Shown: one piece after another, positions 44,772 through 53,994 of the stretch
How positions within the stretch are numbered: position 1 is the stretch's first letter
Layout: each line of letters opens with the position of its first letter
NCBI GenBank assembly: GCA_023436065.1
Contig: JAEZKU010000017.1
Coordinates: forward strand, 62,001-126,000
DNA: 64,000 bases
Origin: Bacillota bacterium
GTDB lineage: Bacteria > Bacillota > Clostridia > Lachnospirales > Lachnospiraceae
Direction: 5' to 3'
Notes under the pieces: generated by a model
Seen by the model: only the letters and a program-made list of their open reading frames with translations
What the model was told of the DNA's origin: nothing
Databases searched by the model: none
Position numbers and translations under genes: made by a program

Positions 44772-45479
44772 TTATTGAATTCCAAGACGCTTAAATACTT
44801 CCTGATATGCATCCTCAACATTACCCAGATCCCTGCGGAAGCGGTCCTTATCCAGTTTCTCATGAGTATTGATATCCCAAAGTCTGCAGGTATCCGGTGA
44901 AATCTCATCAGCAAGTATAATCTGGCCTTTGTATCTTCCGAATTCGATCTTAAAGTCTATCAGTTCGATTCCAATGCTTTCAAAATACTTACAAAGTACC
45001 TCATTCACCTTGAAAGCATATTTGGAAATTAATTCTATCTCTTCTCTGGTAGCAATTCCGATTGCGATCGCATAGTAATCATTGATCATTGGATCACCCA
45101 AAGCATCATCCTTATAGGAGAATTCCAGGGTGGGACTGATGAAACGGATTCCTTCCTCCATGCCCATCTTCTTCGCAAAGCTGCCTGCAGAAACATTTCT
45201 GACGATAACCTCAAGCGGAACGATATCGACTTTTTTTACAGAAGTCTCGCGGTCACTTAATTCCTCAATGTAGTGGGTCGGAACGCCTTCCTTCTCAAGC
45301 AGGCGGAATACATGGTTGGACATCCTGTTATTGATTACACCTTTACCGACAATCGTACCCTTCTTCAATCCGTTAAATGCTGTAGCATCGTCTTTGTAGT
45401 CTACGATTAAAACATCTTCCACATCGGTCTTAAAAACCTTCTTTGCTTTTCCTTCGTAAAGCATGTCTAATTTCTTCAT
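44772..45479 (-). CDS. purC: Phosphoribosylaminoimidazole-succinocarboxamide synthase
   Basis: SAICAR synthetase of 235 residues. LYEGKAKKVFKT is the family's N-terminal motif, followed by VDYKDDATAFNG, VPLEVIVRNVSAGS and LIDFKIEFGRYKGQIILADEISPDTCRLWD, which holds the ATP and substrate residues. A GTG four codons upstream exists, but AGGTGG lies 8 bases before the ATG at 45479. It is the first gene of the operon and is followed after 185 bases by purF. Confidence 0.97.
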   Translation of the reverse strand: MKKLDMLYEGKAKKVFKTDVEDVLIVDYKDDATAFNGLKKGTIVGKGVINNRMSNHVFRLLEKEGVPTHYIEELSDRETSVKKVDIVPLEVIVRNVSAGSFAKKMGMEEGIRFISPTLEFSYKDDALGDPMINDYYAIAIGIATREEIELISKYAFKVNEVLCKYFESIGIELIDFKIEFGRYKGQIILADEISPDTCRLWDINTHEKLDKDRFRRDLGNVEDAYQEVFKRLGIQ

Positions 45480-45541
45480 CGCAACTGCCACCTATCCTTT
45501 AATTTTATTTTTCTTCAGTTACCCCGACCATTACATTTTTT

Positions 45542-45569
45542 ATTATAATGGAAGAGTAAAATTAAGCAA
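45542..45569 (-). promoter_or_regulatory. Promoter of the pur operon
   Basis: On the minus strand TTGCTT (45564-45569) and a perfect TATAAT (45542-45547) are 16 bases apart, about 60 bases before the purC start. I saw no purine riboswitch fold in the leader, which is too short for one. Confidence 0.6.
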
Positions 45570-45708
45570 TAGTTTTTTATCTCTAAAGCTGCATAAAAAT
45601 TCAAATTCGACTTAATGCACAAAGGAAGGTAAGGCAAAAACACCTTTTAATATCATAATGTTTATGCGTATCCTGCATATTTATAAGTATATCTAATGAT
45701 AAAGATTA

Positions 45709-48117
45709 TTATTTATCATCTGTCAATCCAAATACTCGTTTTACAATATTTTCCGACGCATGACCATCCTCAAGACTGCAGAAACGCTCATAGAATTCCT
45801 CGTACCTCTTACTGTAATCAGCTGTGATCTCATCGATATTCAGAATAGCCTCTGCTACCTCCTCCGTGGTGAACAGAAGCGGGCCCGGAACATCCTTTTC
45901 TATATCCATATAGAAACCACGGAGCATGTCGCGATACTTATCCAGGTCATAGGTATAGAACAGGATCGGACGCTTCAAATTCGCATAATCAAAGAACACT
46001 GAGGAATAATCCGTAATCAGGATATCTGAGATCAGGTAAAGTTCGGATATATCATTATACTTACTTACATTGACTGCAAAATCTTCAATACCGGTCACAT
46101 CGATGGAATCCGCAATAAAATAATGGGTTCGCAGCAGAACGACATAGTCAGGTCCAAGCTGTTCCCGCAGCATTCTTAAATCCAGCTTCAAGGCGAATTT
46201 GTAAGCACCATGGCCATAGTACTCGTCATCTCTCCAGGTAGGTGCATAAAGAATCGTCTTCTTATTCTCCGGAATTTTCAGCTTTCTTCTAATCTCGGAA
46301 GCAATCCTGTCTCGCTCCGGACTATGTAAGATATCGTTTCTCGGATAACCGAATTCCAGCATCTCATTGTTGAACAGAAAGGCACTGCGGAAGGTCTCCG
46401 AGGAGAAATAATTCGCTGCCACCAGATAATCCCACTGTTGTGAATGGCGGTAGAACTGTGCTTTATATAATGGAGAGGCTGCCATTACCTCTTCCTGGTC
46501 AAACACCAGCCTCTTGAGAGGCGTTCCGTGCCAGGTCTCTAAGAATACCATGCCCTCTCTCTTTTTAAACCATTCCGGCTGTCTGACATTGAATACAAAA
46601 TATTTACTTCTTGCCATATAGTAGCAATAGCGTAAGGTGTTACGCTTCACCTTGATATGAGGTCCCGGAATCTCCGTCTTACGTGAGGTACTGGACCAGA
46701 TGATACGGTATTTACCGGGAGCATTCTTCAAAAGATATTCATAGATATATTTTGGACTGTCCGAATAGCTCTTACCAAAGAAGGTCTCGAATACGATCCA
46801 ATTCTCCTTGATCGCAAGCTTCCGAAACAGCTTATTGTAAAGATAATAAGCCAATACCCTCTTGTTCTTCTTAATTTTCTTGAATTTCTTCAAACCCAGA
46901 TGTCTGGTTACAACTCTCGTGGCACACTTGACATCATTTTTCAGTAATGCCTTCACGATTCTCTTCTTATATCTTTTTAGGTTGGCAATCTTCTCCTGAT
47001 CAACCTCCAGCATTGCAGCTCTCATCGCCTGGAAGCGCTCTGTCCGCCAGACATCCTTCTCACTTCTCCGAAGTCTGGGTGCATAGGTGTTAGCATAATA
47101 AGCAATCAGCTTATCCTCCAGGTAACTGCGCAGAGGGGTCACTTCCTCTGTATAGTCTCTGGACTGCTGATATGCCATAAGATACTCTTCAAATTTATCC
47201 TCTGTCTTGGATTGGGATAAGGCAGGGTAATGGATCGGGTCATTGTGCTTTCTTTTTATATAAATAGCCTCAGGAACGTAGGAACACATCTTTACATTCT
47301 TTAATGCCTGCACCATAAAGGTACTGTCAGAGAAGAAGATATAATCCTCGTTAAAGGTGATATCATTCTCCCTAAGAAAGCTTCTTCTGAATAAAACCCC
47401 GAGTATGGATACATTGCGAAGTCCTTTTCTGGTGACAAACAGGGTATGATATGCCTCTGCAATCTTCGCCAATGCTTCCTCATCAGCTTCACTGACTGCT
47501 GCCAGTCTCTGCTGTACCTTTAGGATCTTTCTCTGTCTGCGGGTCAGCTTCACAGGTGTATCATTTTCCTCCTGGGTTGTATGCTGCTCCTGCTCGGACA
47601 TCTCTTGATCAGACTGCTCCTGATCATTCGGATCCTGATCGTCCGCCTCTTCCTCCTGCTCAGTTTCCGCGATCGATGCAAGATATACCTTTCTGCTGAA
47701 CCAGGTTGAGGACTTTTTGCCATAAGTGAAATCCGCAAGCTGTTCCTCTGCTTCCTTTAATAGCAGCTGAAGGGTTCCATTTAATATGTAATCATCACTG
47801 TCCAGGAAATATACATATTCACCGCTTGCCGCCTCCAGACCTTTATTTCTGGCAGAGGCTACACCACTGAAATTCTTAAATTGATCCTCAGCCTTCTGTT
47901 TGCCGAATTTGCGATTCGCCAAATGTGTCTCACTTAATTCTATCACATTCAAATTCAAATCCTGATATGCATTGATCAGTTCGGAAACATCCTCCTGCAC
48001 ATGATCCAGCACAAGAATGGTCTCAAAATTCGTCAGTCCCTGATCTCTGATGCTCTCCAAACAATCTTCCAGAAAATGTATCCCCTTATGAAAAGGAACT
48101 ATGATACTCAGTTTCAC
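45709..48117 (-). CDS. GT2 glycosyltransferase fused to TagF-like CDP-glycerol glycerophosphotransferase
   Basis: Bifunctional wall-polymer enzyme of 802 residues. Residues 1-230 are a family 2 glycosyltransferase (KLSIIVPFHKGIHFLEDCLESI, VYFLDSDDYI). A low-complexity acidic insert (about 155-190, rich in Glu, Gln and Asp) interrupts it. The C-terminal half (about 420-795) is the glycerophosphotransferase domain: FLETWHGTPLKRLVFD, LYAPTWRDDEYYGHGAYKF, LRTHYFIAD and ITDYSSVFFDYANLKRPILFYTYDLDKYRD. It would add glycerol or ribitol phosphate units to teichoic-acid-like polymers at the inner membrane face. The start is GTG, preceded by AAGGTG. Confidence 0.93.
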   Translation of the reverse strand: MKLSIIVPFHKGIHFLEDCLESIRDQGLTNFETILVLDHVQEDVSELINAYQDLNLNVIELSETHLANRKFGKQKAEDQFKNFSGVASARNKGLEAASGEYVYFLDSDDYILNGTLQLLLKEAEEQLADFTYGKKSSTWFSRKVYLASIAETEQEEEADDQDPNDQEQSDQEMSEQEQHTTQEENDTPVKLTRRQRKILKVQQRLAAVSEADEEALAKIAEAYHTLFVTRKGLRNVSILGVLFRRSFLRENDITFNEDYIFFSDSTFMVQALKNVKMCSYVPEAIYIKRKHNDPIHYPALSQSKTEDKFEEYLMAYQQSRDYTEEVTPLRSYLEDKLIAYYANTYAPRLRRSEKDVWRTERFQAMRAAMLEVDQEKIANLKRYKKRIVKALLKNDVKCATRVVTRHLGLKKFKKIKKNKRVLAYYLYNKLFRKLAIKENWIVFETFFGKSYSDSPKYIYEYLLKNAPGKYRIIWSSTSRKTEIPGPHIKVKRNTLRYCYYMARSKYFVFNVRQPEWFKKREGMVFLETWHGTPLKRLVFDQEEVMAASPLYKAQFYRHSQQWDYLVAANYFSSETFRSAFLFNNEMLEFGYPRNDILHSPERDRIASEIRRKLKIPENKKTILYAPTWRDDEYYGHGAYKFALKLDLRMLREQLGPDYVVLLRTHYFIADSIDVTGIEDFAVNVSKYNDISELYLISDILITDYSSVFFDYANLKRPILFYTYDLDKYRDMLRGFYMDIEKDVPGPLLFTTEEVAEAILNIDEITADYSKRYEEFYERFCSLEDGHASENIVKRVFGLTDDK

Positions 48118-48157
48118 TTTTACACCTTACCTTTCTCGGTTCAAGAATATTTTATTA

Positions 48158-48198
48158 TTGATCAAAGTGTCAAAAGGTGCTTCTGACACTTTAATCAA
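48158..48198. repeat. Inverted repeat spanning the acyltransferase stop
   Basis: TTGATCAAAGTGTC (48158-48171) pairs with GACACTTTAATCAA (48185-48198) at 13 of 14 positions. The loop contains AAAAGGTGCTT. The string GTGTCAAAA with a following GGTGCTT recurs at the edge of the palindrome at 60820, so the two may belong to one repeat family. There is no T run on either strand. Confidence 0.6.
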
Positions 48199-49211
48199 CA
48201 TTCCTTCAGCATAAATCCGGCCAGCTTATCCATGACAGCATCATAGGCCTGTTTCACAAAACCCCGTGTAAACAGGAAGACAAGCGCAGCTGTCATAATC
48301 ACCGAATAAATCAGATATAGATACGATCGGTTTTTAAAAAGTTCAAGTTTCTCCAATATCGGTATCACAAATAGATGAAGTACATATACCGTCATCGTAT
48401 TTCTGCCCACATAGGACAGGAAAGTCTTTTTCGCGGTCACGAGATTAATCAATGCGAACAGCATACATAGTGCAATCACATAAAGGATGATACGCACCAG
48501 CATACTCTCTATCCGACTTTCATCCGGATAGGGTGACCGAAAGTACAGAGCCTCCGTATCAAAAAGCTTCCTATAAGAAGCATAGACCGAAACGGCGGCA
48601 ACTGCAACAAGGATAATACAGGATAAAATCTTCGGTAGCTTACGTACCCTTACGATATGCCTGGTTCTGCAATAATTGCCCAGCACAAAAAATGGCAGAA
48701 AGCAAGCTACTCTGGCCAATGCCATATACTCGTTGAATTCCCCGCTGAAACCGCTGAGAATAGCAAATATAAAGCTGAAAAGAAGCACATGTCTAAGCTT
48801 TAACAAATCCTTTAAGAAGAATTTCCAGAAAAATAATGCCAGCAAATACCACAATCCCCAGCTTGGCCTAAATACATGGAAGGGATAAAATTCTTCCTGA
48901 ATTACCAGCAATTTATAAATGTAGTTGATAATACTCAAAATCAAATAGGGGATAAAAATAGTTACGAAGGCATTTCTTCTGATTTTCTCAAGGTTCTTGG
49001 AAAAATACCCTGATACAAAAACCATTGCAGGCATATGAAACGTGTATATAAAAATATAGATACTATTGATTATTTCATTTTTACTTTTCATTGAAGCCAG
49101 GAGATGTCCCAACACTACCAATATAATTAATATCGCACGAAGATTATCCATCAGATAATCTCTAGGGTTCTCTTTTGCAATCACAGGACCGATTGCTTTT
49201 ATTTGTTCCAT
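48195..49211 (-). CDS. Acyltransferase 3 family membrane protein
   Basis: Integral membrane O-acyltransferase of about 338 residues with roughly ten hydrophobic segments. DNLRAILIILVVLGHLL holds the conserved His of the family and FHMPAMVFVSGYFSKNL is its second motif; fucose 4-O-acetylases and wall-polymer acetylases look like this. The start at 49211 is preceded by AAGGAG at 12 bases, longer than ideal; the frame is open 17 codons further upstream. It precedes the TagF-like gene in the same direction, so acylation of the same polymer is plausible. Confidence 0.85.
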   Translation of the reverse strand: MEQIKAIGPVIAKENPRDYLMDNLRAILIILVVLGHLLASMKSKNEIINSIYIFIYTFHMPAMVFVSGYFSKNLEKIRRNAFVTIFIPYLILSIINYIYKLLVIQEEFYPFHVFRPSWGLWYLLALFFWKFFLKDLLKLRHVLLFSFIFAILSGFSGEFNEYMALARVACFLPFFVLGNYCRTRHIVRVRKLPKILSCIILVAVAAVSVYASYRKLFDTEALYFRSPYPDESRIESMLVRIILYVIALCMLFALINLVTAKKTFLSYVGRNTMTVYVLHLFVIPILEKLELFKNRSYLYLIYSVIMTAALVFLFTRGFVKQAYDAVMDKLAGFMLKEC

Positions 49212-49400
49212 TGTTACTAATAACTCCTTATATATCTCTGATTGACAAGTTGATTTTAACAAAGAATACTATATCATGCAATAAATTTATTCTTACGATT
49301 GCCTTAAGACATTTTTTGATGTAAAATTGCTTCGTATTCCGAGGAACCTTATGTATTGTAGCACTTTATCGGGAAAATGCAAGAATAAAGGAAGAATCCC

Positions 49401-50525
49401 ATGCTAAAAATCGTAAATTATATAAAGCAATTCATAAAGGCAGAAACCGTGCTAATGATTTCCGGTCTCCTGGCAGCTCTCAGCATGATATTAGTACCTC
49501 CAACAGCCACTTATCTCTCCTATATCGATTTTCGTGTACTTGCTCTCCTGTTCTGCCTAATGGCGGTGGTTGCAGGCTTCGATGAGACTGGTATCTTCGT
49601 ATTATTGTCAGAGAAGCTTTTGATGAAAGTAGCGAATACCCGCTCGATCAGCTTTGTTTTGGTAATGCTCTGCTTTCTGTCTTCCATGTGGATTACCAAT
49701 GACGTGGCTTTAATCACCTTTGTTCCTTTTGCCATCCTGATTCTGACAATGGCTGATAAGATGAATTACCTGATACCGGTCATCGTCCTGCAGACCATAG
49801 CTGCTAACCTTGGCAGCATGCTGACTCCGGTAGGTAATCCGCAGAATCTGTACCTCTACTCCTATTTTAATGTTCCGATTGGCGAGTTTCTTGGTATTAC
49901 CTTTCCCTTTGTAGCATTATCGGCATTGCTGCTATGTATCTGCACCAGATTCATTCCCAAGGAACATATCAGCTTTACATTACACAATGATAAAAAGACA
50001 AACCGTAACCAGCCTTCCCGTATTCTTCTTTATGGAATGCTTTTTCTGGTTTGCCTTGCCTGTGTATTGAGATTCCTTGATTATCGTATCACATTTCTTC
50101 TGGTTTTGATCTTTATACTGCTGCTTGACCGAAAAGTCCTAAGGAGGGTGGATTATTTCCTTCTGCTGACCTTTGTCTTTTTCTTCATCTTGATCGGTAA
50201 TATCGGCAGTATCCCTATTGTCCGGGAGTTACTTGCTTCCCTTTTAAAAGGCCGTGAGCTGCTGGTATCCGTTCTGGCAAGCCAGCTGATCAGTAATGTT
50301 CCCGCCGCTGTATTATTGTCCGCATTCTCAAGTGAGTACAAATCGTTGATCCTGGGGGCGGATCTTGGGGGACTTGGCACTCTGGTTGCTTCCCTGGCGA
50401 GTCTGATCAGCTACAAATTCTACTGTCGGACAGAGCAGGCCGAAAAAGGCCGTTACCTTAAGGTTTTCACTCTTTATAACCTAATCTTTCTGGCTGTATT
50501 AGGTCTTCTCTATCTGTTGTTGTAG
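49401..50525 (+). CDS. SLC13/ArsB-type anion permease
   Basis: Membrane transporter of 374 residues, shorter than the usual 420-480. The hairpin motifs of the ion transporter superfamily are visible: SMWITNDVALITFVPFAILI, LTPVGNPQNLYLYSYF and, in the second half, SNVPAAVLLSAFS. About ten spans are predicted by eye. Substrates in the superfamily include citrate, dicarboxylates, arsenite and sulfate; nothing here decides which. It is transcribed alone, divergent from the acyltransferase gene, and nearly abuts the convergent lipoprotein gene. Confidence 0.85.
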   Translation: MLKIVNYIKQFIKAETVLMISGLLAALSMILVPPTATYLSYIDFRVLALLFCLMAVVAGFDETGIFVLLSEKLLMKVANTRSISFVLVMLCFLSSMWITNDVALITFVPFAILILTMADKMNYLIPVIVLQTIAANLGSMLTPVGNPQNLYLYSYFNVPIGEFLGITFPFVALSALLLCICTRFIPKEHISFTLHNDKKTNRNQPSRILLYGMLFLVCLACVLRFLDYRITFLLVLIFILLLDRKVLRRVDYFLLLTFVFFFILIGNIGSIPIVRELLASLLKGRELLVSVLASQLISNVPAAVLLSAFSSEYKSLILGADLGGLGTLVASLASLISYKFYCRTEQAEKGRYLKVFTLYNLIFLAVLGLLYLLL

Positions 50526-50527
50526 GC

Positions 50528-51340
50528 TCAGCTGATCCAGGTACTTTCCCTTGTTACCTTCCATTCTCCGTTATTAAGCTGTGCAGTCACGGCATCTGAG
50601 CCAATCGCTCCGAGACCACTTCTCCATTTACTGATGGCACAGGTAATCTTATGCTTTTTAGCTAGGTATTGCATATTCGATATCTTGATCAGAATTCCTT
50701 TGGGAAAGTATAATTGATCCTTTTCTATCAGCCCCTGCTCTACCAGCGCGTCATAGGTTCCTTCTATGACCTCATAGCCGTAGGTGTTCTTTACCTTTTC
50801 AAAAATGATAGATTTCCGCACCTGACCGGCTTCAATCCAATCGGTAGTATCGAGAGCTATCATCTCTATGTCCGCATTCAAGCCACTATCCTCCAGATGG
50901 ATATCATCTATCAGCTTAAGATATCCATCGGTAAGCTCATCATGGTCGATCACCTCAACTTTTAAAGCAGTAATCTGTGCCGGGTAGGATTCTGCAATGG
51001 TTCCGCCATAGCTGATCAATACAATATCACCGAATAACAGTTGTTCCCCGGTGATAGCTGTGCCATCCCTGCCAACCAATTCGGCATTCGAGATATTCAC
51101 AAGCATACGGTCGGAGGATAGGAACTCATTACTATCTTCATCCGGGGCAATCAGAAGTCCCTGCTCCGTATCAAGAACCTCTGCGCGAAAGGTAACTCCC
51201 TGCGGCGGTTCCGTGCTTATCTTCGCATCTATACTCACCTTCGGCTCACTGCCTTCTGTAAGCCTCTGCTGCGGACTGCATCCCAGTGCTATGATTGCAA
51301 TTAGCAGGATAATCCTGATTACGCTCCATCTTCTTTTCAT
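50528..51340 (-). CDS. Lipoprotein with DUF3221-like domain
   Basis: Exported lipoprotein of 270 residues. A signal sequence (KRRWSVIRIILLIAIIALGC) ends in a lipobox with Cys about residue 21. Residues 45-130 form a beta domain resembling DUF3221 (VTFRAEVLDTEQGLLIAPDED, LLFGDIVLISYGGTIAESYPAQITALKV). The C-terminal part (TCAISKWRSGLGAIGSDAVTAQLNNGEWKVTREST) looks like a small peptidase-inhibitor-like or conserved clostridial domain. Function unknown. AAAGGAG fits the second of two adjacent ATG codons best. Confidence 0.78.
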   Translation of the reverse strand: MKRRWSVIRIILLIAIIALGCSPQQRLTEGSEPKVSIDAKISTEPPQGVTFRAEVLDTEQGLLIAPDEDSNEFLSSDRMLVNISNAELVGRDGTAITGEQLLFGDIVLISYGGTIAESYPAQITALKVEVIDHDELTDGYLKLIDDIHLEDSGLNADIEMIALDTTDWIEAGQVRKSIIFEKVKNTYGYEVIEGTYDALVEQGLIEKDQLYFPKGILIKISNMQYLAKKHKITCAISKWRSGLGAIGSDAVTAQLNNGEWKVTRESTWIS

Positions 51341-51482
51341 CATTTACTCCTTTCCTGCGCAGCTGTCAGCGCATTGAGAAAGGCTGCATAACCTTTACTC
51401 CATTGTTTCTCTTTTTTCATCAAGATATAGACGACAGATCAATGTCAGTAGTTCCCACAAAATTAAAATTTCTATCAAATAC

Positions 51483-52685
51483 TTATTGACCGCCATAAAT
51501 GAATTCATAGATCTGCTTCCTGGTGTCCTCCCAACTCTTTGGAACGAGGACATCCTTCACATACCGGCCTGAGTAGGATTCATTCGTATAACTGTTATCC
51601 GATGGTATCCTCAGGGTATTGATTTTACTTTTCTTTAAATTAGCAGCCTGTTGCAGGTACTCATTATATTTGCTTTTTGTGATATCTGTCTTGATGTCGA
51701 TATTGGAAAGAATATTATTCATGATGATTCCTAATTGTATGAGGTTCTTTGACTTCATCTTTTCAAAGATCTTCTCAAGAACAATCCTCTGTCTCTGTGT
51801 TCGGCCAAAATCGTCGTGTTCTGTCTCCGTGGGCACCTTTCTTATCCTGCAGTAACCCAGGACCTGGTTTCCGTTCATATGCTGGGTTCCGGCTACAACA
51901 TTGCGATAGGCGGGGTTAGATATATAATTGGTTGTTCTTAAGTAATTCGCTTCCTTCTGTGTTAGTGCCAAATCAATTCCACCGATATAATCAATGACCT
52001 GTTCAAAATCCTTAAAATCCACTAAGACATATCCCTCCATGGTTATTCCGAAGTTCTTCTCAATGGTTGCATAGAGCTCACTTATTCCTCCTCTGGAATA
52101 AGCTGAGTTCAATTTGCCATTGCTATGTCCGGGAATCTCAACATACAAATCCCTCATGAGGGAGGTCAGCTTAATGATATTGTTATCAGAATCAATAGAT
52201 GCAATGATCATTGTATCTGTATTTTCCGCACCGTTAAAGGTCTCCATCCCAAGCAGCAGAATATTGGATATATTTTTTGCCTCGATGACATCAGTTTCCC
52301 GGTTATCCTGTTCCGGTCGGCCGGTGTCCTCAGAAATTGCGGTTTCCTGATCCGGCTCCACATACTCCAGCTTGCCATAGCTGTAATTACCGATTAATCT
52401 GATGATAAGGCTTCTTCCGTAATCCGTATTAATCAGTATCACAAAAGCAGTCAATAAGAGAAGAAGTGGCAGGACTACATACTTAATTACCCTTCCCACC
52501 CGCTTTTTCTCTCCGGCCTCCTTCTCCTTATCCAACGTTTCAGTATTCTCCTGTTCCAGGGTATCCTGTACCTGTTCGCTTAAGGATTTACTGACGTCCT
52601 TCAATAATTCATGAGTCTGATAATCATAGGAATCCCCCGGCTTATTTTGATTTCTATCTGAATTGGTTTTATCCTTATCTCTCAT
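51483..52685 (-). CDS. LCP (LytR-CpsA-Psr) family wall-polymer ligase
   Basis: Single-pass membrane protein of 400 residues. A charged cytoplasmic tail (1-70) precedes the span VIKYVVLPLLLLLTAFVILI; the extracellular LCP domain starts at about 135 with NILLLGMETFNGAENTDTMIIASIDSDNNIIKLTSLMRDLYVEIPGHSNGKLNSAYSRGG, containing the conserved Arg and Asp residues that bind polyprenyl phosphate. Such enzymes attach teichoic acids or capsules to peptidoglycan, in keeping with the TagF-like gene nearby. GAAAAGGAAGAG precedes the ATG. Confidence 0.95.
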   Translation of the reverse strand: MRDKDKTNSDRNQNKPGDSYDYQTHELLKDVSKSLSEQVQDTLEQENTETLDKEKEAGEKKRVGRVIKYVVLPLLLLLTAFVILINTDYGRSLIIRLIGNYSYGKLEYVEPDQETAISEDTGRPEQDNRETDVIEAKNISNILLLGMETFNGAENTDTMIIASIDSDNNIIKLTSLMRDLYVEIPGHSNGKLNSAYSRGGISELYATIEKNFGITMEGYVLVDFKDFEQVIDYIGGIDLALTQKEANYLRTTNYISNPAYRNVVAGTQHMNGNQVLGYCRIRKVPTETEHDDFGRTQRQRIVLEKIFEKMKSKNLIQLGIIMNNILSNIDIKTDITKSKYNEYLQQAANLKKSKINTLRIPSDNSYTNESYSGRYVKDVLVPKSWEDTRKQIYEFIYGGQ

Positions 52686-52830
52686 ACTCTCTTCCTTTTC
52701 TAAGATTTACACATTGATCGTTCACTATAATGCCAGAGACGAGCTACAATATATTCTTCCTAAAACCAATGCCTTGATATACCTGATTTTAGAATTTTTG
52801 GAATATACAATTTATACCAGATAAAATATT

Positions 52831-52882
52831 AAAAAACAGCGTATCGCATTTCCATCTCATCATGACAGGAATACGATACGCT
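52831..52882 (-). terminator. Terminator after the Cys-rich small gene
   Basis: On the minus strand AGCGTATCG pairs with CGATACGCT, extended by TTCC/GGAA, and is followed by GTTTTTTAA. It lies 14 bases after the stop of the gene at 52896, supporting that small gene as real. Confidence 0.88.
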
Positions 52883-52895
52883 TATTAGTCTTCCA

Positions 52896-53117
52896 TTATG
52901 TTTTAGTCCTTGTAAGTTTATAGTTACAAATGCCCGTTTCACTTACCTTCCCGCTTGCTATACCAAAATTACCATGTACGCAGGTCCAACACTCCTTACG
53001 TTGCAAAAAGGTATCAGGGTGCTTTTCATAATAACTGCAATAATCCGTGGATACTACACTTACCTCATTCTGGCCGCCATCTACTTCCGCTGTGTGATCA
53101 ATGCTCGAAAACGCCAA
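52896..53117 (-). CDS. Cysteine-containing small protein, unknown function
   Basis: Protein of 73 residues with TTG start preceded eight bases upstream by GGAGG. Four cysteines occur: one in TDYCSYYEKHP, a CxxC in KECWTCVHGNFGI and one in SETGICNYKL. This could be a small zinc or redox site. No signal peptide or membrane span is seen, so an exported peptide signal is unlikely. It has a ribosome site and its own terminator, and lies 122 bases downstream of the LytTR regulator gene in the same direction. I do not recognise the family. Confidence 0.65.
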   Translation of the reverse strand: MAFSSIDHTAEVDGGQNEVSVVSTDYCSYYEKHPDTFLQRKECWTCVHGNFGIASGKVSETGICNYKLTRTKT

Positions 53118-53239
53118 ACAGAAACCTCCAATTCCTATCAGAATATAAGTTGATTATAGGTTAATACAATTCTATATTACTGCACTGGCTGATATTTTCA
53201 ATGCCTATGGCATAATTGATCGGTATTTTGCATAAACGG

Positions 53240-53968
53240 TTAAAACCCTTCCAGGGAATACGCGGTATAGCGGTCCAAAAGCTCACGATACTGCCTGCGC
53301 AGTACCGGTATTGTCTGTCCGTTATCAAACAGAATCTGCTTATTTGATACTTCTGTGATTCTTCCCAGGTTGATGATATAAGTGCTGCCACATTTAAAAA
53401 ACCGGGTATCGATCGAAAGCATCGTATATAGCTCACTGCTGCTGATCCTGACCTGAATTCGCTCATTCTCAACAAGATAGATATTTTGAATGTGCTTGTC
53501 TGTCTCACTGTATACGATATCAGTAATATCTATCTTTCGTAATCCCGATGAAGTCTTCAAGATAATGTTCCTCTGTTGGTTCTTTTGAACTGCTGCTACT
53601 GCTTTTGATAAAGCATCCTCCAGCTGACCCCTGGTATAAGGCTTGAGCAGATAATGTGCAGCATGCAGAGAAAATGCTTCTATTGCATGATTCGCTGAGG
53701 ACGTCAGGAAAATCAGCTGACAATCATCATTCAATTCCCGAACTTTATGAGCCAGCTGTACTCCGGTCAACTCCGGCATATAGATATCCAGAAGCAGGAT
53801 ATCAAAAGCATCCTGCCGATCTCGGAAAACCTCCAACAATTCATTAGGATCCTGAAAAGTTGACAATTGAATTTCCAATTCGGGATTCGCAACCGCATAA
53901 ACATTGGTCATAACCTTCGTCCTGCTTAATTCCGTCTCATTATCATCACAAATTGCTATTCGTATCAT
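53240..53968 (-). CDS. LytTR-family response regulator
   Basis: Response regulator of 242 residues. The receiver domain (1-120) has the acidic pair in AICDDNE, the phospho-acceptor Asp in FDILLLDIYMPELTG and the conserved Lys in YLLKPYTRGQLE. The C-terminal LytTR DNA-binding domain begins at about 135 (IILKTSSGLRKIDITDIVYSETDKHIQNIYLVE, RFFKCGSTYIINLGRITEV). It is translated 26 bases after the histidine kinase gene, with which it forms a two-component pair of the AgrA/AgrC type. LytTR regulators often control peptides, bacteriocins or wall genes. Confidence 0.95.
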   Translation of the reverse strand: MIRIAICDDNETELSRTKVMTNVYAVANPELEIQLSTFQDPNELLEVFRDRQDAFDILLLDIYMPELTGVQLAHKVRELNDDCQLIFLTSSANHAIEAFSLHAAHYLLKPYTRGQLEDALSKAVAAVQKNQQRNIILKTSSGLRKIDITDIVYSETDKHIQNIYLVENERIQVRISSSELYTMLSIDTRFFKCGSTYIINLGRITEVSNKQILFDNGQTIPVLRRQYRELLDRYTAYSLEGF

Positions 53969-53994
53969 AGTTCCCCCACCCCACCATCATATTT

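Noticed and set aside
45570..45708. Purine riboswitch ahead of purC
   Set aside because: This stretch lies upstream of the purC promoter, and the leader after it is too short for the purine aptamer; none of its conserved loop bases are visible.
48158..48198. Rho-independent terminator of the acyltransferase gene
   Set aside because: The hairpin is good but followed by AATAATAAAAT and overlaps the stop codon; listed as a repeat instead.
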